From positions 507,001 to 571,000 of the forward strand of contig CAJHZI010000484.1 in the NCBI GenBank assembly GCA_905160935.1: a stretch of 64,000 nt of DNA, read 5' to 3'. Under the pieces are notes generated by a model. It was not told where the DNA came from, ran no database searches, and saw only the letters and a program-made list of their open reading frames with translations. This document shows, piece after piece, positions 1 through 9,257 of this stretch. The position numbers were made by a program, and so were the translations under genes. Position 1 is the stretch's first letter. Each line of letters starts with the position of its first letter. Source of the DNA: Enchytraeus crypticus (taxonomy: Eukaryota; Annelida; Clitellata; Enchytraeida; Enchytraeidae).

Positions 1-231
1 CAAAAAGAATTAAACCTAAATTAGAACAACCAATAGGAATTAACTCAAAAAATAGATCCAATAAGAACTGACCCCAAAAACAGAACAACCAACAAGAATC
101 GATTCTAATAATAGAATAGCAATTAACTAGCTATTGCCCTTACTGTCTTACTATCACAAGAGAACGTTAAAAAACGGATAAGCTAATCTACGGTACCGAA
201 CCCTGGGCCATTCAATAACTAGCAGACTCAC
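1..231. other. intron sequence, nothing recognised
   Basis: AT-rich intron of the plexin gene downstream of exon w16. No coding match or repeat was recognised. Confidence 0.5.
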
Positions 232-384
232 GTTTATAGTCAGATATTCGTTCTTCGCAAAGTAGAACTTCTTCACTCCGCCATCGAATTCGTCGAAGAT
301 AGGATCTGGAAAATAGAGGAATCTATCTGGAATGTTAGCTGCGCTGAGCGCTCTTCTAGAACGGCCAGAACTCGGTGAAATAAC
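232..384 (-). CDS. PLXNA: Plexin A-like, exon w16 (IPT3-IPT4 linker)
   Basis: Extracellular part of a semaphorin receptor. The exon is 153 nt, phase 0 to 0, 51 codons. The acceptor is ttttttgtacag and the donor is GTGAGT. It encodes FLYFPDPIFDEF at residues 22-33 and EYLTIN at its end. That is the conserved plexin stretch (Y-P-x-P-x-F-x-x-F, then a lysine-rich segment, then LxIxG) which closes IPT3 and opens IPT4. The next exon, outside the window, should begin with the glycine of the IPT4 strand. The first 20 residues are serine and arginine rich and poorly conserved. Homology and phase are seen; plexin A assignment is inferred from the linker pattern. Confidence 0.88.
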
Positions 385-571
385 CTGTACAAAAAAACCT
401 AGAGAAATTAATATCCAGAGAAAATGATTTAGAATATAATTGAAGAATTGTTAATCAATTTTTCTTTACCAACATAAATGTTTATTATTCAAAAAATGTC
501 AAGTCAGGTTTAACAAAATAGTCCAATAATAGTCCACATGTATATTCAATTTGTCTATTTTCGTGTGCCTG

Positions 572-810
572 TTTTCATTTTGTGTGGTATGTGTTGTGTT
601 TCGATCTAATAAACATATATATAAATATCTCTCTCACATGTGTGTGGTAAAAAACAGACGTTAAACTAAGGATCTACACTGAGCATTTTCATTTTGCGTG
701 GTATGTGTTGCGTTTCGATCTAATAAACATATATATAAATTATATAAATATCTCTCTCACATGTGTGTGGTAAAAAACAGACGTTAAACTAAGGTTCTAC
801 ACTGGGCATT
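572..810. repeat. two-copy tandem repeat, about 115-125 bp unit
   Basis: Units 572-684 and 685-810 are nearly identical. The second carries a short insertion in its ataaatatat stretch. Each ends with a gacgttaaac motif like the SINE tails here. The array stops 23 bp from the donor of exon w15. Confidence 0.85.
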
Positions 811-833
811 CATCAATACAGAAGGTTTAGAAC

Positions 834-968
834 CTGAAGAGATTTCACCCCGTCCAATAGAAACCCGTATGAGAGGACGTAGGGATCATCAGCGCCTGGC
901 TGGGGCAGATTGGCTGAACTGAGATCAGGAGTATAGCAGAAGAGCTTGCCGTTGTCGTGGTCACAGGC
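834..968 (-). CDS. PLXNA: Plexin A-like, exon w15 (end of IPT3)
   Basis: 135 nt, phase 0 to 0, 45 codons. The acceptor is atctgctgtag. The donor is a weak GTTCTA, but phase and homology both end the exon there. It encodes ACDHDNGKLFCYTPDL near its start and YGFLLDGVKSLQ at its end. Plexin IPT3 domains carry the same pair: a cysteine strand followed by C-x-[AST]-P, then a Y/F-G-F-x-[LM]-D-x-V segment. The preceding exon ends LNVTS, so the junction gives a plausible N-glycosylation sequon. The reading frame runs into a stop seven codons past the donor. Confidence 0.88.
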
Positions 969-1059
969 CTACAGCAGATAATACAACCAATAATTACAAT
1001 AAAATACAATTATATAAGCTAGTAATTTATAAAATCAAAATTCGCCTCATACAAAACTC

Positions 1060-1624
1060 GTCGATGCGCGTCTCAATGACTCCATGCGCATAGTTTCTGA
1101 GATAATCAAATCGACGCCAACGTCGTGGCTCCCAGTTCTTTGTAACATACTGCCCCCTCGTATCCGTCGAGATAACACACAAGCAACTGCAGAGGGTCCG
1201 TGAAAATCATGCCCTGGACTTGTCTAATCCTCCTCCGAAGTGACTCAAATCTCGATATCCTGTTTGGGAGATGCTGCAACAATGTGATCCCTTGGCGCCT
1301 CTGTCCCAGTGGAGATTAGAGTGGTCAGTCGCTGATGTCAGAAACCACCATCTAGTTCAGGATCCGTCTCAAGCGCTATCAGGAATGAATCTCTGCAGAG
1401 GCAGTTGGTGCCATTTGAATCGTTTCCGTACGGGTCATGGTAGATGCAGAGAAAGTGAGTTTCGCTGGGGTATTTGTGATTCACCGCTTTGAGACTGCGG
1501 TCAATCTCAAAACATGAAACATATCGTTGAGGAGTGCCATCTAACCTGCCTACCGGGTGGACTGTCTACACTAAGTTGCCTTACAAGTGAAGCAACTATC
1601 TGGATTAACGCATACGCTAAATAA
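1060..1624 (+). pseudogene. LINE reverse transcriptase C-terminal remnant
   Basis: Lies antisense inside the intron between w15 and w14. Frame 1 reads VDARLNDSMRIVSEIIKSTP and then WLPVLCNILPP..RRDN from 1060. After a frameshift, a second frame from about 1271 reads WSVADVRNHHLVQDPSQ, then LNRFRTGHGRC and RWGICDSPL. It continues past an in-frame TGA at 1493 with DCG..QNMKHIVEECHLTCL to a stop at 1622-1624. The RFRTGHGRC, WG..DSP.C and HI...C segments are typical of the region after the polymerase domain in jockey/RTE-like non-LTR elements. The catalytic domain is absent. The stop and frameshift show it is dead. Confidence 0.82.
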
Positions 1625-1794
1625 ATAAAATATAAAATTAAACAATATTTCCATAGTTTATCAGATCTGAGTTTCTATGCACACAGGTCACCTCCCTCTC
1701 TTTCTAGGGTTCTGCCAAGTGGCACGTCCAGGATGGATATTACTGCTCATATTCTGCTTTCGCACTTCAAAAATCGATTAACAGATAAATCTCT

Positions 1795-2069
1795 TCATAA
1801 AACACACTTACACTCAACACACACTCAACAAACTTACACTCAACACACTTACACTTAACACACTTATACCCAACACTTACACTCAATACACACTCAACAC
1901 ACTTATACTAAATACACACTCAATACACTTACACTCAACATATTTACGCTCAACACACTTATACTCAATGCACTTAACACACTAATACTCAACACACTAA
2001 CACACTTAACACTTAACAAACTTACACTTAACACACTATACCAAACACACTTATACTCAACACACTTAC
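1795..2069. repeat. minisatellite of acacttacactcaac units abutting a splice donor
   Basis: Degenerate array of roughly 15-17 bp units (acacacttacactcaa and variants). On the transcribed minus strand a unit reads GTAAGTGTGTTGAGT. The real donor of exon w14 is the last unit. About six further units keep cttac, that is GTAAG on the sense strand. Confidence 0.88.
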
Positions 2070-2498
2070 ACTTGTCACGTTCAGACGGTCGTCAGCTAGA
2101 TACACAATCATGCGAGGCTTAGAGATGATCTCCAGCCGCTGCCCGTCCACCACCACCCTCCTTCCTCCACTGAACACGCTCCTATCCGGCGACACGGACT
2201 CGATCACCGGATCCGTAAGTACCCGGAACATCCCACGAGCGTTGTAAGGCATCGACGTCCTATCTACGTCCATGACAAGACTGGAGACCTCGTAGGGATG
2301 CTCTGAGCTTGATGTTATGCACACGGCGGTGTCGGTAGTGCGGTGTATGAACTGACAGGAGGTGGATAGGGAGCCGTTAGCTGAGAGCATGCGCAGTGTG
2401 ACGCTGCTGCCAGCGTCGAGGTTTTTACCGGTGAGTGTTACCGCTGTGCCGCCAGAGACAGGTCCGTAGCGAGGTGAGATGCTGCGGATCTCAGGGTT
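2070..2498 (-). CDS. PLXNA: Plexin A-like, exon w14 (IPT2 and start of IPT3)
   Basis: The largest exon here: 429 nt, phase 0 to 0, 143 codons. The acceptor is cattgattcag and the donor is GTAAGTGT. It starts NPEIRSISPRYGPVSGGT, a canonical IPT/TIG entry (P-x-I-x-x-I-x-P-x-x-G-P-x-x-G-G-T), followed by LTGKNLDAGSSV. A second IPT entry begins near residue 96 (TDPVIESVSPDRSVFSGG), followed by VVVDGQRLEI and SKPRMIVYLADD. Plexin IPT2 and IPT3 show this same spacing, including the missing T after GG in IPT3. Sequons occur at NGS and NVT. The exon is intact, although an array of donor-like repeats touches its 3' end. Confidence 0.95.
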
Positions 2499-2540
2499 CT
2501 GAATCAATGTAAACGATTTTATATCAATTATATAGCGTAT

Positions 2541-2731
2541 CTCGTGTTGTGTCCGGGTTAGTGAAGAACAGACCAACTGCACGTGTCACAGAAGGCGACA
2601 AAGCACTACGATTCAAACCAACGTTATAAAGAGCATTTGCTTGGTGAGCGCCTAGGCCCCGGAAATTGCTACAAAATGTTATAATCCCGACCCTAGTTAA
2701 ACTGCGATTCATGGGATGAGGATGATGATGA
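2541..2731 (+). mobile_element. family C LINE-tail element
   Basis: Starts cgtgttgtgtccgggtta and contains the family C blocks gaccaac.gcacgtgtc, aggcgacaaagcact and ggtgagcgcctaggc. It ends in cccgaccctagttaaactg and a short GAT run. It begins about 40 bp upstream of the w14 acceptor. Confidence 0.82.
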
Positions 2732-3165
2732 ATTAAACTTACTAAATTTTAACTTAGTTATATATTATTAGCATTCAGATACCGCAAGTCTAGACAAATA
2801 CATAACATTTAAAAAAGTTAAGAAAGTTATGAATTACTCAACTTTTATTTACTAAATTAGTAACCGTTACATGACTACTGCTGAAGCGGAAGCTTGGTCC
2901 TCACTGACAAAAAAATATAACACCAAAGAGTAACAATTGAATAACAGAAATAAAAACAAAATAACAAAAATAACAGAAATACTAAAACACATTTGAACTC
3001 GAGCAAGGTAATTCTGTACACATGATCTATCCCGAGTGTAAACAAATTAAAATAAATAAATATAACAAAAGAAGCGTAAACTGAATAAACAAAAACAGGC
3101 AAAATTAGACATGAAGAAAAACAGGCAGAAACACAAAAAGATTATCTTAGGAAGAGATTACTTAC
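2732..3165. other. AT-rich intron, nothing recognised
   Basis: Very AT-rich intron between w13 and w14. The short open frames here look like chance. Confidence 0.5.
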
Positions 3166-3283
3166 AACATAGGTGTAGTGTTCAGCAGATTGTGCAGTGA
3201 ATTCATTAGCAATCCTCACCACCACTGGACCGGATACTGGACCTGACTGGGGCGCTCCAGATGGTCCAGTTTTGCAGGTAAAC
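3166..3283 (-). CDS. PLXNA: Plexin A-like, exon w13 (second half of IPT1)
   Basis: 118 nt, one leading base plus 39 codons. The acceptor is tttcttgaaag and the donor is GTAAGT. The leading G completes the AG left by exon w12 to give arginine. It encodes FTCKTGPSGAP, then GPVVVRIANEF, and ends HYTYV. That matches the last strands of plexin IPT1: a cysteine strand, G-P-V-x-V, and a final aromatic Y-x-[FY]-V just before the next N-P-x-I. The junction HYTYV/NPEIRSISP is what the family shows. Confidence 0.9.
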
Positions 3284-3557
3284 CTTTCAAGAAACAAATG
3301 TTCAGCGTCATCATCATCATCTTCCGGTAGTCAGCTAGATAGAGCTCTATTGTGCTCTTTCTGACGCCGTTTTATTTTTATTCTGTCTCGTTGTATGCGC
3401 TTTGTACATATTTTGATTCAGTTACAAATAAATTATCATGGTTCTCTCTCATCATCACCATGGCAAACTGCGAAAGCTACTATGACTTAGAATCAATCTA
3501 TTAACTTGTAAGTTCACGGGTTAAAATTCAGCTATGCTATGATATCAATTAGAGCAT

Positions 3558-3670
3558 GGAATTACATTGAAATTTTGACACAGGATTGCGAATAGAGGAA
3601 TTACATTGAAATTTTGATAAAGGATTTTTAATAGAGGAATTACATTTAAATTTTGATACAGGATTTTTAC
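3558..3670. repeat. three-copy 39-40 bp tandem repeat
   Basis: Units starting ggaattacattgaaattttg begin at 3558, 3598 and 3637. They lie about 60 bp left of the hAT-type element. Confidence 0.85.
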
Positions 3671-3744
3671 ATCGCCTTCACTAATCTTAAGCAATTCCAT
3701 ACCAGGATATCAATGAACTATCTAATATTAGAGATGGGAATCGA

Positions 3745-3905
3745 ACTGAACCCGAACCGAACCCTGAAATCTGGAATTTTGGTCGAACCGAACCGAATCC
3801 GAACCCTGACATTGGCCGAACCCGAACCGAACCGAACCCTGATACTGGCCGAACCTGAACCGAACCGAACCTTGATTCTGGACAAGCTGAACCGAACTCT
3901 TCTTC
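3745..3905. repeat. GAACCGAACC subterminal array, left end of hAT-type element
   Basis: Repeats of gaaccgaaccctgatactgg-like units, built from CCGAAC and CCGAACC hexamers and heptamers. Confidence 0.85.
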
Positions 3906-4875
3906 GCCAGACGTAGTGAACTAGAAAAGAACCTCATAATTATTTTCATCTCAGCCATTTTTGCAAAGCCTGCATTAGAACATTAGGACCATATTCACAT
4001 ATATTGTATAATTTATACAAATGTTGTGTAATTTAGATAAATGCATATTTTATGCGATTTATCGCGCTTACTACGCGCAATTCACAATTAAGAGCATATT
4101 TTACATGCTTACTGCGCATATTGCATTCTTAGAAACACATTTTAAGCGCCTTTGTGAACACTACGCGTAAGAGCACAATTTACGCACTAAATTATTGTCC
4201 ATATTCCTCACGCTGAAGCACGTATAATGTGCTTATTTTCCATACTTCATATTTCGCAGCCAATTTTACATAAGTACTACATATATCAGAAATTTTACAT
4301 TACTATTTTGTGCTCACTGCATATTTTTCACACTACGAAGTGCATTTTAAGAAAGTATTAATTTAAATAATATATAAAAAATATTAAATTGTGTTCTCAT
4401 TTTCTATTGGTCAATAAAATAGTAAATAAAATAAAATGTACAAACCTGTTTCATACATCAGCTATGAGCAGTAGGCCTCGTACAGTAGTATGCAACTTTA
4501 TATTTCACAAATGAATGCCTAACGCAAATTCTATTATTCTAGCACCAAAGCAAGTTTCGTTTTATTACTATTTAGTATTTATGGCAAACATGTATAATTG
4601 TTAGGAAGATAAAAATAGCAAAATCACATATCGACCCAACAATTAATCGTCTTCACTTTCATTTGGAAATCTATATGAATGAAAGACTCGGAAAATTCTT
4701 CTGTCAAGATCAGGTATCCAAAATTTCGTCACTTCCCCGTCTAATAATTTTATTCTTAATAACAAAATATAAGAATCTAAGACCGGAAATAAATTTAAAA
4801 CACACACAAAACCACCTAAAAGCAAATCGAAACGCATCCCGATTGATAATTAATAAAAATTGCAATTACAAAAAT

Positions 4876-4990
4876 TAGAGTGCTACTGTCTTCCATGATA
4901 ACACTGAGCACCATTGAGACAAGCCGGTGAGCAACAGGAAGGTCCAAAACGGCCTAAAGTCCAAAATCCAAAGTAAGTCGGTCCATAGAT
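4876..4990 (+). mobile_element. family E element, nested in hAT-type element
   Basis: Contains the family E blocks attagagtgctactgtc, gagcaccattgagac, aagccggtgagca, gaaggtccaaaacgg and ccaaaatcc. Family E copies recur at nine places in this window. Confidence 0.8.
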
Positions 4991-5411
4991 AAGCTAAAAG
5001 ATTTGGTCTTGCAATAAATATTCCAATTAGTTTATATTTTTTCCTGGCTCACTATTTACTAAGACTCAATTTTTCCAGCTCGCATATGCACGATACTTCT
5101 ATTTGAGGGTGTAAAGTATTATATTGATAAACATTAGACCGGAATTTCTAAAGTTATTTGACTGGCCAAAGTAAATTTTTGGCTGATATCCGGATTAGAG
5201 CCGACTTTACGCGGTGAGAACCATTTTCGGCTAAAATCCGGCTACAAACTTTTAATTAGGCTAATAACTTTCTTCATTGTCACGCTTAACTCTTTTTTAT
5301 ATTTGCAACAATATAATTAATTGCATTCAAGTTTTATATATAAGTAAAAGTTGTCATGCTTTCATATACAATGTCTCATATAGAATGTCTTAATAGCGTA
5401 GAATGTCTTAA

Positions 5412-5640
5412 TACTGTAGGGTTAACGTCAGGAAGTTTTAAATGACATATCCAGAGGTGAATTGAAACCTCGTGGGTTCGAATCCCAGCCGTGCCGATCT
5501 GAGAGTCAAATCTCGGACATTCACTGGACTGATTAAACGGAAAAAGTTCTAAATTGCCTGACGGTTTAAACATGTGGTACTAAAAAGTGACAGATAAAAG
5601 TAGTTGATCATTTTACTATAATGCGTGTATACTCTTTTAT
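5412..5640 (+). mobile_element. family B tRNA-like SINE, nested in hAT-type element
   Basis: Carries a consensus B box inside cgtgggttcgaatcccagcc, then the family B body (gagagtcaaatctcggac, ttgcctgacggtttaaac) and end (cactataatgcgtgt-type, here ttactataatgcgtgta). The A-box end is eroded. Confidence 0.82.
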
Positions 5641-6879
5641 GAGGACAAATCCAGACAACGAACAAACAATGACTCTGCTACCACATATAGCAACAAATAA
5701 CTTGGAATATTAATCGGATGTTATAGGTTCACAAATAACAAAAGCGTTCTGTGACGCTACTATATTGAATTTATAGAATATTCTTATCATTTAATTCTAA
5801 AAATATTATTTGCAAAAATTTTAACAATTTAGCTAGCCTCAAAGTTTTCGAGCGGATTTTCGGATAAGTGCTATTTACTTTCTGAACAAGTATAATTAAG
5901 TTATTTTTCTTTAATCTACAACAAGAAACCGGAAACAAATTAAAACAAAATTCAACAGTTAGTGTGTATATTCTTACATCCTAAAAAATAACAAAATTAG
6001 GCAAGGAAAATTTTAAGATTTAGGTAAGTGATTTTTAAAATAGAATTTCCCAGAATCTTTAACATATTTATAACGTTCAAATAAAGGCAAACGTCATTGT
6101 AGGGTTGATTTGTGCTTTCGCTATCCCTTACAGTTACTTGTTTGCCATAAAAAGCAACAAAACCAAACTGTTTCTTGTGCTTGAATTTGCAACACATTAA
6201 CTGGAAATTGTGGAATATGGAATATTAGTTACATACAACGAAGCCTAGTACTAATATTTGCAAATGATGTACAGGTTAGCATTTTTAAATTTATTAACTA
6301 TATTTATTGTCCAATTGAAAATTTGTCTACAAATTGAAATCTTTCAATAGAATATTTAAATTTAGCTTTCTAAATATACTATTCACAGTCTGAATTAAAT
6401 CTGTGCATAGAGCAAAATAATTTGATGTAAAGAATTAGATATGTGTAGTGTGTAAAGTGCGCTTTGAAGTGTGATGTATGCACAGAAAATACATAAAACT
6501 TGCTCGAGAGTGCAAAATTTGCTCAATAAGTGCTTAAAGTATATAGTATTCAGTGTACGTATAATATACGCATAATCATCACTCCTCGCTGATGAATGAT
6601 AATTGATCATTGATGAATGTAGCAATTGAAAATTACAATAAATGTTTGATATTGCAAATAAAATGGTTTAAGCTGTTTATCGTATGTTTTATCTGCATGT
6701 TGTAATGCTCTAATTCTGGATATTTTGTAAATTGTTTAGTGTATAGGCTATTTACCGCTTAGAAAATCTTATTTGAATGATTTTAGCGCATATTTTACGC
6801 ACTTTATCATGCATACAGTGCATGTTTGAAGTGCATACAAATCCTGGTCCTAGTTATAATAAATATTCCAACAATAATT

Positions 6880-6960
6880 ACAGTGCTACTCTCGCCAAAA
6901 TAGCATCGAGCACTATACAGCCAAAGCCAAGCTGACGAGCAAAAATCGAATCTCCGCTGG
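6880..6960 (+). mobile_element. family E fragment
   Basis: Shows ttacagtgctactctcgcc, catcgagcac and caagctgacgagcaaaaa; truncated on the 3' side. Lies inside the hAT-type element. Confidence 0.65.
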
Positions 6961-7454
6961 TAAATTAAGAAGTTTATTGCTGGTTAAATTGATAGAAAAT
7001 AGTATATATTATTATAAAACTCTCTTAAATATTCTTGGAAGTACATATCTGTTTACCAAATCATCCTTATTTACTATTTTTGTTTTTAAATTGCATTTTG
7101 TTTTGAAATGATTGTATCAAATTAACCAATACAATTGAAATTATCCTAATTATAGACATTCCTAATATATAATATTTAATGTTACAATCTATGTTGAGAT
7201 TAAAGAAACATCTGTTTGAAGGTTATGCTGAAATTGGATGTTTCTGATACAATTAAGAAACTAAAATATTGAATTTATGTGCATTTCTTGTTAACTTTGG
7301 ATATTTTACGTAATAATCCTAAACATAAAGGCCACCTCTTCTCTTCTTACATTATAAAATTTTTAACATGTAAAGACTTGACTGCTTAATGTTACTTCTT
7401 GTGTTTTTCTGAAGCTCTTTTACCATACTCCCACATGTTGAACAATCGTAGTAC

Positions 7455-7635
7455 TAACCAAACCGAACTATTTCGAACCCGAACTCTTGTAAGATAGAAA
7501 CAAGCCGAACCCGAACCGAACCGAACCCGAACCCTGGATTGAAGTAAGCCGAACCGAACCGAACTCCCAAATCTTCGAATGCTAACCGAACCCGAACCGA
7601 ACCGAACCTTCATTTTCAGCGAACCGAACCGAACT
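7455..7635. repeat. GAACCGAACC subterminal array, right end of hAT-type element
   Basis: Interrupted CCGAACC units, in the same orientation as the array at 3745-3905. Confidence 0.85.
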
Positions 7636-7765
7636 CTGGAAATTCACAAAATTCCCATCTCTATCTAATATCTATTTGTGAATCAACTCAACTATCTAAT
7701 ATCTATTCATGAATCAATTGACAATCTTCATTTAACACAATTTTTAGCAGAGAAATAAAGGTTAC

Positions 7766-7905
7766 CTGATTGAAGGGTCGTAGGTCAGAATACTGCACGG
7801 CACTCCGGCAACTGAAACATTTGTGTCTGAGGCACCTATACCCAGGTTCTCTCCTGTCACCGTCAGTTCAGTGCCTCCATCTATAGGTCCAGTGTTGGGA
7901 AATAC
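7766..7905 (-). CDS. PLXNA: Plexin A-like, exon w12 (first half of IPT1)
   Basis: 140 nt, phase 0 start, two bases left over. The acceptor is ttttttctcag and the donor is GTAACC. It begins VFPNTGPIDGGTELTVTGEN and continues LGIGASDTNVSVAGVPC. This is the first plexin IPT domain: x-x-P-x-T-G-P-x-x-G-G-T, T-G-x-N-L-G, then V-A-G-V-P-C with its cysteine. NVS is a likely glycosylation site. The 15 nt of exon next to the acceptor are part of a 40-bp tandem repeat (7889-8022), so copies of this acceptor lie upstream in the same intron. Confidence 0.94.
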
Positions 7906-8022
7906 CTGAGAAAAAAATCAGTGAAAAACCAGTGTTGGGAAATACCTGAGTAACAAATTAAGTGAAAAACCAGTGTTGGGAAATATCTGAGCAACAAATC
8001 AGTGAAGAACCAGTGTTGGGAA
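7889..8022. repeat. 40-bp tandem repeat of the w12 acceptor region
   Basis: Units begin at 7891, 7931, 7972 and 8012 with agtgttgggaaatacctgag. On the sense strand this is CTCAGGTATTTCCCAACACT, meaning acceptor plus exon start. Unit 2 keeps the AG fully, unit 3 reads CTCAGATATTT, and unit 4 has lost it. Confidence 0.93.
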
Positions 8023-8026
8023 ATGA

Positions 8027-8162
8027 AATTATCATCATCGTCACTATTACAGCACTCACTGAGCTGATGGAGGGGTCATATATACATTGCATCATCACTA
8101 CCACCACCATCACCACCACCATCATCGTCATCATCATCATCATCATCATCATCACTACCACC

Positions 8163-8196
<34 letters not shown>

Positions 8197-8293
8197 TCAG
8201 CACCTCCACCACCACCACCACCACCATCGTCGTCGTCATCATCATCATCATCATCATTATCATCATCGTCATCGCCACTATTAGAGCACTCAC
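8027..8293. repeat. ATC/ACC trinucleotide arrays flanked by a duplicated donor region
   Basis: Mixed (ATC)n and (ACC)n tracts with occasional GTC. About 45 bp at each end are duplicates (atcatcgtca..ctatta.agcactcactgagctgatgg). This is the rest of the 388-bp w11-w12 intron. Confidence 0.9.
8054..8076 (-). other. duplicate of the w11 splice donor
   Basis: Sense strand reads TCCATCAGCTCA, then GTGAGTGCTG, matching the true w11 3' end and donor at 8288-8305. A splice here would place the exon boundary at 8060. That adds 234 nt, 78 open codons, in frame before w12. Whether it is used cannot be seen from sequence. Confidence 0.7.
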
Positions 8294-8469
8294 TGAGCTG
8301 ATGGATGGGTCAGTACAGCTATGGTGTCTCTGGCGCCACGGTGCCACTGCACACTGCTCCAGCACGGTGCAGAGGTTTGTGTGGGTGCACCAGCCACACG
8401 AGTGTCTGGGGTCTGTCACTCGACATCTGCCGCAGTTACTCGCCATCTCCTCGCACTTGTACACTTGCA
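8294..8469 (-). CDS. PLXNA: Plexin A-like, exon w11 (PSI3)
   Basis: 176 nt, two leading bases plus 58 codons. The acceptor is cgatgtttgcag and the donor is GTGAGT. The G left from w10 plus TG gives valine. It encodes YKCEEMASNCGRC, then CGWCTHTNLC, a complete PSI cysteine pattern (C-x6-C-x2-C-x8-C-x2-C). It ends CTDPSISS, which runs straight into VFPNTGP of IPT1 in w12, as in other plexins. The open frame continues through the downstream intron only because that intron is trinucleotide repeat. Confidence 0.95.
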
Positions 8470-8567
8470 CTGCAAACATCGTTCAATTGTTTATCAATCA
8501 ATATCAAAGAGGTTTTGAATGGTAATACATTAAGCTTTGAATGGTAGTACAATAATATGGTAACACA

Positions 8568-8674
8568 GTAACTTACTGTTACCTTAATCTTTGTGACGGT
8601 AGCTCGAGTGTGTCGAGTCGTCTGAAGAGAAGCCTTGTGCTTCTGAACCTTGACGTTAAACACACTACAACCTA
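8568..8674 (+). mobile_element. family H element
   Basis: About 107 bp, nearly identical to 30153-30261: cagtaacttactgttac, tttgtgacggtagctcgag, gtgtcgagtcgtct, then ttctgaaccttgacgttaaa. Followed by ctacc repeats. Confidence 0.82.
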
Positions 8675-8807
8675 CCTACCTACCTACCGACCTACCTTAT
8701 CAATCAATTATTAGCAAGCGAAATATAAGTTTACACAGTCAGTAATGAACTAAGCAATTATTTACAATTATGTAAGCAATTTGCTTAGTTTATATTTAAC
8801 ATACAAA

Positions 8808-8828
8808 GAGATAGAGTGAGAGAGAGAG

Positions 8829-8863
<35 letters not shown>

Positions 8864-8886
8864 GTGAGTGAGTGAGTGAGTGAGAG
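8808..8886. repeat. (GA)n / (GAGT)n microsatellite
   Basis: Pure and near-pure agag run that passes into gagtgagt units. Confidence 0.95.
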
Positions 8887-8916
8887 AGAACCATGTTTTA
8901 TTTCAATTATAGTAAT

Positions 8917-9022
8917 ACATGTACAACAACATAAAAATGATTTTTATAATACATGTAACCTAATACATGTACCAATGCATGTAAAAATACATGTAGCAAT
9001 ACATGTAACAATGCATGTACCC
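8917..9022. repeat. acatgta-based tandem repeat
   Basis: About eight spaced copies of the palindrome-containing word acatgta or gcatgta, at 12-17 bp intervals. Confidence 0.75.
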
Positions 9023-9111
9023 GGCACAATAGGCCATCAAGATCAACTATTGGTCATCGATCAGTTATTATATCCACAATTATATAGTTGTATAATTATA
9101 ATTATATCGTC

Positions 9112-9251
9112 ACTGGCTCCAGCCAGTGGCGATGTCGGTAAGACATTCGACCGCGGATCAGGGTGTGCGGGGTTCATATCCTGGGCTCGCCCGTCACTGA
9201 TATCGCTTTCGAGTGAGGAAACTGACGTTAACCTTAGCGCTATCAGCTTTT
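9112..9251 (+). mobile_element. family A tRNA-like SINE touching a splice donor
   Basis: Best full copy: ggctccagccagtggcgatg with an A-box-like stretch, then gtcggtaagacattcgaccg, B-box-like ggggttcatatcc, then gtcactgatatcgctttcga, ggaaactgacgttaacct and atcagctttt. Its 3' end stops about six bases from the w10 exon boundary at 9258. Confidence 0.88.
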
Positions 9252-9257
9252 ACTAAC

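Larger units (their letters stand above)
3729..7663. mobile_element. hAT-type DNA transposon, 3.9 kb, non-autonomous
   Basis: The left end TAGAGATGGGAAT is matched by ATTCCCATCTCTA at 7651-7663, a 13-bp terminal inverted repeat. Both ends are flanked by the same 8 bp, TCTAATAT (3721-3728 and 7664-7671). An 8-bp target duplication and a TAGxG-type terminus are hallmarks of the hAT superfamily. No transposase frame was seen inside; the interior is AT-rich and holds family B and E insertions. Near each end is an array of CCGAAC/GAACC units, running in the same direction rather than inverted. The right end is 102 bp from exon w12. hAT assignment is inference from the ends. Confidence 0.82.

Noticed and set aside
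8087-8284. His-rich, Ile/Thr-rich and Met/Val-rich open frames over the ATC/ACC array
   Set aside because: All are translations of trinucleotide repeat in an intron; only the minus-strand frame is discussed, because of the duplicate donor.
8876-9256. 126-codon plus-strand frame
   Set aside because: Made of an acatgta tandem repeat plus a family A SINE.
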